A program made the translations under genes and the position numbers. Shown here piece after piece: positions 1 through 15,100 of a stretch of DNA of 64,000 bases (within the stretch, counting starts at the first letter, position 1; every line of letters begins with the position of its first letter). A model generated the notes under the pieces. It was given only the letters and a program-made list of their open reading frames with translations, had not been told where the DNA came from and did not search any database. The DNA comes from Hirundichthys speculiger (Eukaryota > Chordata > Actinopteri > Beloniformes > Exocoetidae), in assembly GCA_018398805.1 (NCBI GenBank), contig JAGFBZ010000261.1, positions 1,984,001 to 2,048,000 of the forward strand, written 5' to 3'.

Positions 1-560
1 TCTGTTTCTTTTAATTCTGTAAAGCACTGTGTGTTGCACAAGTTGAATGAAAAGTGATATACAAATAAAGTTTGATTGATTGAATGGCTGGTTGATTGAT
101 AGTCCATTTTAATCCATCTACATTGGGCGTGAGAGTAGATTTTTGAGATGGATGACTTGGAAGAAAATGAATATAAGCAGAAATAATTTGTCCACTGACT
201 GGAATTGCGGGGATGACGTCGGCAAGGAAGACGAGCAGCCGCCCACCGCCTCTCAACCAACATTTAGGTGCAAATGTGCAGACAAAAAAAAAAAAGAGCA
301 CCTAGAAATTTAATAAATTATTAATGTTTAATGCTTTTCTAATATATTTCTTCAGGTACACAGTGTCAGAATAAATATTTTTACAATTTCAGCTCTGGAA
401 AATCTGTTTTTGTGTATCTTATAGTTTAAAACAAAAAAAAAAAATCTGAATTTTGAAGTTTGATTACTTTTTGCTCAGATGTGTTTATATAGTTGGTATA
501 AATTAAAAATATATATATATATATTTTAATAAAATTTTCTAGGTTATGTGAATACAAGTA

Positions 561-1034
561 GGGTTGGGCATCGTTTGGATTTTAACAATTCTGATTTCCA
601 ATTCCGATTCTCTGTTTCGATTCCTGTTCAAAACGATTCTCGGTTCCGATTCTTAAATGTGTAGGTCAACAGATAAGGGACTTATCTAACAGTAGAATTT
701 TTTCATAAAAAAAAAACTGAGAGGGGAAGGAGCTTTTTCACCACATAGGCTGTTTGTGTGTTTGCTCCACTGTTATTTTACCCCTCGCAGCCAACATGAA
801 TGGGGTGTCATATTGTTTGTTCGGCTTGGGAAAAGGAATAAAAATGTCCCCTCCAAACGTTCTGGACACCTCGAGTCACTTTTGCAGGTCCCCAGCAGCA
901 ATATTTCACCATGGCGTTATTCTAGTATAATATTAACACTGATGATACATATCAGAAAAATGTACCTTCGGTGACGGATGTGACGTCGACACTAGCGCGG
1001 AGTTGAGTACCCCAGGTTTTTCGGTGCCCAACCC
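561..1034. mobile_element. hAT-type MITE (474 bp)
   Basis: The element begins GGGTTGGGCATCG and ends CGGTGCCCAACCC, giving inverted termini, and is flanked by a perfect 8-base duplication TACAAGTA at 553-560 and 1035-1042. An 8-base duplication and these termini point to a non-autonomous hAT element. It lies in med30 intron 1 and holds no coding remnant that I recognise. Confidence 0.75.
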
Positions 1035-1084
1035 TACAAGTATATCAGATACTCTATTCTGCACATTTTTATACCCCCCCCCCC

Positions 1085-1109
1085 ACACACACACACACAC
1101 ACACACACT
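1085..1109. repeat. C-run and CA microsatellite
   Basis: About ten C residues followed by a (CA)n tract, in med30 intron 1. Confidence 0.9.
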
Positions 1110-1384
1110 GTTCTAGGATTCCTTTGTAGTTTACTGCCACTGTTTCTTGTTTCTGACTACATTTGTTTTTACTCTGACTGTTCAGAAAAAAAATTTTTCA
1201 TTTTGCACTTAGTAGAATATTGGCATTCTCCTTGTTTCAATGTACTTATAGTTTTCACCACTTTTGAAGGTACTGCACAATGGAAAGCATAAATAAACAA
1301 CATAGTTTTAAAGATGTAAAGATGAAGGGTCAATATAACTGTATTTAACAGATAAGCAGGTGAGGGGCACAGAGCAAGACAAAC

Positions 1385-1570
1385 CTGCATGTTCCTGAGG
1401 AGCTGAAAGATCTCCATGGTCCTGAGAACAATGTCTTGGACTGTCTCCTGTCCAATGCGACATAGTGAGGCAGTGTTGACGTCTCGTGCTGCCTGGGCCT
1501 GCTGCTGCTGTTGCTGCTGTGGTGGTGGTGGCTGACCACCAAAAGGTGACACTATTGGAGGGGTTGTCAT
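1385..1570 (-). CDS. med30: Mediator complex subunit 30, first coding exon (partial gene)
   Basis: Mediator subunit 30 belongs to the nuclear complex that links transcription factors to RNA polymerase II. The exon gives 62 codons. A Pro/Gln-rich start (PPPP then seven Q at residues 14-24) is followed by RDVNTASLCRIGQETVQDIV and then TMEIFQLLRNMQ, which matches the vertebrate MED30 N-terminal helix. The Met at 1570 is the start in known MED30 proteins. The exon ends in phase 0 at AACATGCAG followed by a GT donor at 1384-1383. The next exon should begin near LPNGVTYH; nothing like it occurs between position 1 and 1384, so exons 2 onward lie beyond the left edge. A hAT MITE and a CA repeat sit in the visible part of intron 1. 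The flanking slc30a8 agrees with the human gene order. The identification is secure; transcription start and 5' UTR are not defined. Confidence 0.9.
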
Positions 1571-6122
<4,552 letters not shown>

Positions 6123-9100
6123 CTACTTCTTTGGGTTTTCACACAGTGAGCATCCAGGCTTCAGGTCGGCCTGCCTCTCCATTTGAAATGTAACAGAATG
6201 GAAGTTGTAGGATGAAAAACAAGCCTGTGTCATTTCTCTTAGTACTGTTTGAGCATCAACTGAATCATCTGCAGAGGAGAAAGAAGACATGGAAAATGGC
6301 AGCAAGGTTTAGTCATATTTTGTATCTATATTGTATATGTTTTGAAAAATTAGTCAGCATTCTAACTTTTGACATAGCTGAAAGAAGTCTAGAGTCTATC
6401 TTGAAGAAACAGACATAATCCACAAGTATATTTTGAATGTTAAATTAGGGATTGTTTAAAGGTTATGGGTCTCTGGCTCAGGTTTCCATCATTTGACTTT
6501 GCTACATCTTCAGCCTTGTTACACTTTGTTAGACTCAGTCGTGCATTGAGCCAAGTAGCTGCACAGAAACGTTCACTTCATAATTGCACATGAGATGGAA
6601 ATTAGTTCAGATCGTTCAGAACAAAACTAAATGATTTAACATTTTAATGGGGATCAGAAAAACTGAGCACATCACTCCCATTTTCAAATCTTCCCACTGA
6701 CTACCAGTTATGATCCTAAAGAGTAGACTTAAAAGTGTTGCTGCTCGTTTATGCATCACACAAGAAAGTAGGGTCAAAATACATTTCTGATCTTGTAGAA
6801 TATAAACCAAGTATCGCTCTGATCTTTAGGGAAACAGGACAGCTGGTAGAACCTCGAATGAGAACCAAACGGGGTGAAACTGCATTTAATTATTATGCCT
6901 TACACGGATGGAATAACCTTCACCTGGGGCCCCAACTCTGTGTTTAAATGTGCTATGTAAATAAAGCACCCTTGCTTTTAACTGGCCCAAAAATAATTGT
7001 GAAGCAACTCATGTCTTATTCATTTCCACACAGGGCCAGAGCACCATTTCCATTTTTATTGTCTGATCCGTTGCTTGCTTGGTCTTTGGGCCATAAAGTT
7101 TCTAGACACGAGGCTCTAGTTGTGCAGCCCAATGCACATGAAGCATCATAAGTAGCCATGGAGAAAACAGGAAGTGAGGGGGAGTAGGGGGCACCCCTGC
7201 TTCAACTAGCTTTGTCTCATCCACTCATCCAGTGGCATTTTGATCACCCGGGGGGGGGGGGGTTGCTGTCAACCATCATAATCTATAGTCAGTGATGGAT
7301 CTGAACTGTATACACTAATCCCATGAAGCAAGTTTAGATGCGGCACCAATTTAAGAGTTCATAGTGTACATGATTGCTGTTTACTGGCTGGTCACTCGAG
7401 AACCACATCTGCTTCCCCAAAATGAGATGCTTTGATTTTAAAATTCTGTCTATCTAGTCTGCCTGCTCGGTCCCTCACACTCTCATTAGAGAAGGAAATT
7501 TAAATTATCAAGCGTCTCTTTCCTCACCTAAAGCTACATGAGCTGAGAGCACAGCCTGGTTCATGGTTAGGGCCCAGATGTGAAGGTTGTGCACCGCTGT
7601 GACACCTTTCACTGCTAACAAATGTTCCTGGACCTGGCTGTACTTGACCCCTGATGGAGTTCCTGAGTGACAAACAGATGAGAGAAAGGGAGAAACAATG
7701 AGTATGGTGATAAATACAGAGGAAATTATCTTCTATTCTCTCCTAAGTACAACAAAGAAGTAGGATGATGCTGTTTTGGAGCACTGGATTGGTATCAGCA
7801 ACTTCACCTTCCATCAGTATAAGAAGGATATCTCTCATGATAGTGAAGGTGGTGCACAAGACCAGGATGGAGAACAGGAAGGTGCAGATGGGATCCGCTA
7901 TCTTATATTCTGGCTGGAAGAGAGACACAATGCAGAAAATAGCTGTTATAAGTCTTGCCAAACACCTATATCATCAAATGTTTAATTTGATCTTGGTCAG
8001 AAGCAAGATGGTGCAGTCTGTTCTCCTAAAAATGCAACTGTGAAGAACAGCGGGGCAAGTATAAAAATAGCACAGTATTCTCACAGGAAAATATCCTTAG
8101 ACTAAATGGAAAAACTTTACCTTATTAAGTAATAAGATCATGACTTGACTTTGAAAAGGATCCAAGCACACTGAAATTACTGAATATTCTGCAAACAGAA
8201 ACTAAGCCACTGAGCAGCTGTTTTCCACAGTTCCTGCTGAAACCAGTTATGACATTTCATTACTGAGAATGTGTTCATTGTGTATTTTTATTAAGTTTTT
8301 TTTTTTAATCTCAAGTGTTTCCTCAGCATTTTCTTCCGATGCAGACAGCTCCTTGTGATACTATGATAGTGTTCCCTCTCTGGTTCTTCCTTGCCTAGCC
8401 AGACTATCCATATTTTCTATTTCTTTTTATCTTTGATTACACATATTTCATATCATTGATAACGATTAGGGGTGAAAGGAAAGGGGGGTGGGCGATTGGG
8501 TGAGAGCAACTCTATTTTTACTTTGTAAAATACTTTGTGCTGCATTTTATTGTACTAAAGGTGCTATACAAAATAAAGGAAAATTGATTAATTGAACAGG
8601 AAGTATAGAAAACTGGAATGAAGAATAAAATTAAATCTACTGTAGGCTACAGCTGTTAAAAAAAATAAAATCACACTGACCAATTGTGATAAATTGTGTT
8701 CATACCAATTGTGTATGAAAAGGGCTTTATAAATAAATTTGATTTGATTTAAAACTTTATATTTTTTTAAGGTGGATACAGAACTGACCACATCAACAGC
8801 TTCTTACTTCCTTTAACATAAATATGGAACTAAAAATAATGAATGTAAAGAAATACTGCATGTGGGAAGAAAAATCAGCTGTGTGTGTATTTCAAAAATG
8901 TTAAGAGAAATCTGATTTGAGGCCACGTATAAAAGTCCAGTTATAGTAAACACACAGAAGTCTCAATACTATAACAAAGCCTGTTTTTTTTTTTGTTTTT
9001 TTTTTTTTTTAGTAATATACAAAAGATGATTTCTGGATTTAAACAGATGCTAAGTGATTTTGCCTATTATAAAATAATTTATATATATAATTAGGGCTGG

Positions 9101-12100
9101 GCAAGTTAACACGCTATTATCGCATTAACTCAATCATTTATTAACGCCAACATTTATTTTATCGCGCGTTAACGCATGTTGCTCACATGGTTTTGTTCTG
9201 AAAAGTCTGTTACTGGCTGCTGCGGAGCCAGAAGAGAATTAGCGGAAAAACATGCAGAAAAGCTAAAACAGCCATGGGGAGCGGTAAAGATCTGTGTACT
9301 TTACAGTTCGGGTAGCAACTCAGGTAGCAATATTAACAATTTTGTTTGAAAACAAAAATCTGGACTGCAACAACACTTTTGCGTCATTCCTCCATGTTAC
9401 ATCAGATCTGCTCCATGTGTTCACTGTCCTGCTATTCTCTTACTGGTTACTTCAGTGCAGCTCCATCTAGTGGCACAGATGTGTAATGACAACAGAAAGT
9501 CCAGTCCTCGATTATAAAACAAATTCAGTTCTGTGATCCATTTTTAAATTTGTATTTTTTATCCAAGTCTAAAATTGAAATATATAAAAAAAAAACAGGC
9601 ATTTTTTCATTTTTTTTTTGTGTTAGATTTAAAAATGAAAAATGTAATAAAATGTCACTTTTTATTTATTTATTTTTTTTTTTGATTGACAATTGAGAAT
9701 GGAAAGAATGATTGATACAAGGATTGGTAAAGTTACTGAACTTTAACGTGGACATTTTCATTTTAAAGTTCTCCCAGGTGGAGGATTTGACAGAAACAAG
9801 GTTATTTGTAACAACTGCCAAGTTGAACTCCCCATTAAAAGTTTCTGCTGTTACCTCAGAAATTACCTGTTTTAATGTTCTGATTGTGCTGAGCCACAAT
9901 CATTTTGTTGGATATACGTGTGTGTGTGTGTGTGTTTTGTTTGTCGACTTTTTATTTTTCATAAAAACAGGATTACTTTAATGCCCTTGCAATCGCCATA
10001 AACTTTATTTTACATTGTTTTAAGATGAGATTTACACTAGTGTAAATATGGTTACTGACAAGTGCTGATGTTAAAAGTATTTGAACAACAAATGTTATGA
10101 CATTTTAGTTCATATGACAGCAGAACATTTAAATAAAAGTGCATTTTACACTACTTTTGAATTCATTATTTGATGATTTTCGTATACAATGCAATTAATC
10201 AGGGAAATAATGTGATTAATCGCGATTAAAAATTTTAATCGATGCCCAGCCCTAATAATAATAGAATGACAGTCTTCCAAGTTGCCCAAACAACATCAAT
10301 AAAAACAAGGATAAGGCTGCTGACTTTAGGAAGTGCGTGGGGGGGGTATTCCCACTCGCCTAATTTAAAATCATGGCTGCGCACGTCAGTAATGACCTAC
10401 TGTAGACTACCAATATCTCTGTAAAAACTCTTAAAAGATTGTTCTTCTTGAGGAGACTCAGGAGGTTTGGACTCGGCACCATGACCCTCAGCACTTTTAA
10501 CAGGTACATCGGGTGCGCATTGACTGGCTCCATGACCTCCTGGTACAGCAGTCGTTTCACTGCAGACTGCAAGTCTCTCCATGTCGTAAGCCGTCTCCTG
10601 CCTTCTCTGGAATACAATTTCCATTCACGTTTCTTCAGAGAGGCAGAGAGGATCACTGAAGACCCCTCCCACCTTGGTGATAGACTCTTTTTACTGCTGG
10701 ATAAACATCATTAGGGCATCCATGCATGGACTATCAAACCAGAAAAAACAGGATTTACCCTTCAGCTAAAAGACTATTGACTTTTGTTCATTGCTGCCCC
10801 TTGTCATTTGCATGGTATCCTCACTGCAACTTATGATTTCCTTTTGCACACATTATAGTGTGTATTTGCACATTACTACCTCATGTACATATTATGTGCA
10901 TCTAGGTGTGTTAATATATAATTATATATTCTAAAATTATATCAGTGAGGTTATATTTTTTCTTTTATTACTATCTTTGAGTTATTGCTTGCCATGGCAC
11001 ACATTTTTCATGGCCTAGTATGGCCTTGTGTTATTGCTGTGCAAATGACAAAGTTTGAAGATGATGCGCATCGATGCGCTAACACATATACAAACGCAGA
11101 CTCCAGACAATGCAAGTCCAGCCCAGCATCACAAAAAAGCACCAATGAATATGTTTTTTCACTATTTTAAAATCTAGTTGTGTCACAATAAAGCCATAAA
11201 ATAAAGTAAAGCAAAGATTAAAAAAAAACAAAAAAAAAAAAGTTCATTGATAATAATGGGTCAGACTCAGCAGTCTGGTGTAACATTCCGGTGTAACACC
11301 CCATTTCAACCCCTTATACTTCCTGATTGGACATGCTGTAGTTGCACAATATCACTTTTGAGACATTTCCATCAAATGCAAGCTGTAGGACTGACGCAAT
11401 TTGAAAAGAAAATCATAGCGAACGTTTTTGGAGCTTGGGTGAGGATTATGATTTCAAAATTTTGTATTGCATGTTAAAAAAGATAGACATTGGCATTAGA
11501 TATGCATTATACATTCTGGATAGTTACTGTATTGCATATTCTAGCCAATAATCCTGATCTACTTGTCAGTTACGGACATTTCTGAGATCGATCCATTTTG
11601 ATTGAAAATAATGATGCATGTCTGAAACTGATAAGCATATTGGTATCTTTTTTACAATTTATCAGCCAAGGAACAGGCGACAATGAAAAATACAACAATA
11701 TTTCAGCACTGATGCTTCACATCCCTGGTATTAACCATGTTTTTTTTTAATATCAATCATTCAGAAGCCTTGGAAAAAAAAATTCAAACAAATCAGTGTA
11801 TAAACATTTTTGCTTTTTTTTTTTTTTTTTTTTTTTTGTGTTGTTCCTAAGCCTAACATTCTGTGAGCAGACAAAATATTCTAAGCCACAATGGAGGACA
11901 CTTCATGCGTTTGTTTCACAAGCCACTTTGAGGAATCAAAGAAAATTGGATTTAAATACACCTTCTTTTTCCATCATATTATATTCATCAACATGCTGCA
12001 GGGATTAGAGAACTCTAACATTAATAAGACTTTCATTAACATTCTAGACTCATTACAGAAAAACTACTGATACAAGTGCACTAGCTCCTTTTTTTCCCCC

Positions 12101-15100
12101 AACTAGTGGTGCATTTTAAACAGACATGTTACCTTGAAAAAGATGATGATGGCACTGACGAGGACGCTGACACTCTGGAGGAGATCTCCCATCACATGCA
12201 CAAACGCTGCTCGTACACTTGCATTGGCCTGATGAGTCCTCCTTACCTGACAAAAGTTTGAAAAAAAGATACACATTTATATATACATAAAATGGCATAA
12301 TGGATTATGTCATTCTCACACTCACATTTTAGAAAAAAAAGTAATGACAGTGTACGTGGAACATACCATGGTCTGCCTGGTTTTGCTCCATGTCTATACA
12401 CTCTCCATTTGAATGGATGCCGTTTGGCATCTGAGACTTTTCTTTCCCCTTCTTGTGACTGTGGCCATGGCCATGTGAGCTGAGGCCACCGTGACTGTGG
12501 CCATGGCCAGACTGGTGAAGGGTAACTGCCATACTGTTAATAGATTAAACATTTTTGAAGATCAACATTGATCATGTCAGAGGTACAGTCAAATTTTGCA
12601 ACAAAAAAACAAAAACATTTAGTCCTTACAAGGAGTCCACAAAAAGTAAAACCCATCTCAGCGTGATGACTTAAATCGAAAACACTCAAAGTTGCGCTGT
12701 CCTCCGTAAAGGCTGTATAAATGGCTTAGGGGTATGAATTTCACTCACATAATATTGGCCACCACTGCACAACCGGAGGTAATGAGCATGATATTGCCCT
12801 CTATGGTGTAGTCATTATTGACGAGGCGCTCCACAGCCAGATAAACCAACACTCCTGTGACTAGCCAGATGGTAAAAACTGACAGCAGCGCACCCAGGAT
12901 TTCTGCATGAATGAGAGATGAAGAGAGGAATAAATCAGAGAGGTATTCTGGATTTTTTTTTTTTTTAAGACTTCCACATGATGCAGATAGATGTTTTGAC
13001 TTAAGGATAATGCTATGTTATTGAAGGATGTAGAGAAAGTATTGGCTCTATGCTGATTATTTGATTAAATATTACTGTCAATTGTGTCCATGTTCAACCA
13101 AAAGCCTTGCTTGGTTCTCATTCGAGAACAGACTTTTTTTCCCTGAAATATTTCATTCCAGTTAAAGGGAGATGCCAGTGAAGTTCCATCCATCCATCAT
13201 CTATGCCCACTTAATCCTTCTGCAGGGTTACAGGGATCTGCCGGAGCCTATCCCAACTTTCTTCAGGGGAAAAAGGCAGAGGTCCACCCTGGGCAAGCTT
13301 GCCAGTCCATCACGGGGCCCAAATATAGATGAACAACCATGTGCACTCTTGCACACCTACGGGCAGTTTAGAACCACCAATTAACAATTAACTGTGGGAG
13401 GAAGCCGGAGTAACCAGAGGAAACCCACGCAAGCACGGGGAGAACATGCAATCTCCACACAGAAAGGCCCCTGCTGAGGTTCAAACCAGTAACCACGAAG
13501 CCACCGTGCCGCCGCCAGTAAAGTTTCAGAATGGAAATAAAGATGACGCCCACATCATGACTGGACCTGTATTTTCGCTCATAGATGTGCAGGTTACTCG
13601 TGCTATGGGAACCAGTTCCTCCACATCTGCAGGACGGATGCTAACAGGATGGTTCCTCTTCTCTTCAGTCTCTAACGCTTTGCATCTTCAACTCCCAGCA
13701 AAGAATTTCCAAAGTGTGACTAATCAGACCAAAGAACAGTTTCCCACTTCACCCCAGTTCATCTTAAATCTTCTTGGAGAAGGATCTTGTTTATGTGGGT
13801 CTTTCTTTGTATGGCAGACTTTTAACTTGTTTTTGAAGATGGATTGATGAGCTACATTCACTGACAATGGTTTTTAGAGTGCTTCAAAGCTCAGACAGTG
13901 ATATAAATCTACATTTATTATTTATGATTAAATCCAGGGCTTACTTTACTTTCAAATGATTGCAGTTGCTTTTCAAAATTTACATTTTATACAGCATTTT
14001 AAAAACTGACAATAAATGAAAAAATAATAATCAAAAAAATATAACTCAGCAGCTCCTGCTAGATGTATTGCATGACTCCGTACCTGCACGGTGCCAGCCA
14101 TAACTGAGTTTTTGTGTGGCAGGTTTTGAGGAGAGCCAAAGGGAAAACAAGCTGATGATGAAGCTGGTTAAATCCGTCAGCAAGTGAGCAGCATCTGTCA
14201 TCACTGCGAGGCTCCCTGCCAAATAACCACCTGCAGAAAGGAAAAATTGGGACAGTTGTTTAAATTGAATAATTAAAGGATTAATCATTTTACTGCTGAA
14301 ATGGCAAATTACTATCTGCAGTTAAAGAGTGCAAAACCTTTTAAGAGAGTTCAAAGGAACTGGCGATGGAACAGAAACAAGTTAGAAGAAGGAAAAGAGA
14401 AAAGGAAGTGAATGAAGAAAGGCTGAAGAGAACAGAGAGGAAAGGAGGAAAGGTGGCCAAAGGAGATGCCAAAAGAATAGAAGTCAGGATTTAGAGGAAA
14501 GGTGGCAAAGACAAAAGTTAACATGAGCAGGTAAGAGACTATATAAGTTAGCAGATTTAAGGGACATCAGCTTTGAACTGGTACAGACCTGTGCCTAGAA
14601 AAAAAAAACTCCATGAAGATGTTAAAAAAAAAAAAAAAATAGGGAAAGTGGATTTAAAAATTCAAGATGAAAGAGCACAGACACAGCTTGACTCACCGAC
14701 GATCTCACCGACCATGAAGAGGAGGCAGATGACAGAAACCACATACAGCCTCCTCTGGGCAACTTTCTTCTCAGTCTCTCGAGCCTTCTGTGCATGGCTG
14801 TTGTCATGGCAATGCTTGGTGCCCCTGGCGTCGTCTTTCTGTACGTCTTCACGGCTTGGCACACTGTGAAAAATAATGTGAATTTGTGCAGTGCAGTTGC
14901 AGGTTACAGCATATGAGGATATGATACATCTTGTGCCTAAATTTGTCTTTTTAAAACAGAGTTTTGGATTGAAGACTCATGACTTTGGCAACCACGTTTG
15001 AATGATTTTAAGTGTATTTAAAAAAGTCTTAAAGGGTCTTAAATATATGTAAAAACAACCCTAAATGAACTTATGACATATTACACCAGAGTACAGATTG

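Noticed and set aside
11247..11477. 76-codon plus-strand frame in slc30a8 intron 6
   Set aside because: No homology recognised and no splice or start evidence.
12116..14869. Reading the transporter as slc30a2 (ZnT2) because of the HGHSH loop
   Set aside because: The C-terminus ([17 protein letters not shown]), the [12 protein letters not shown] region and med30/rad21 synteny fit slc30a8 better.
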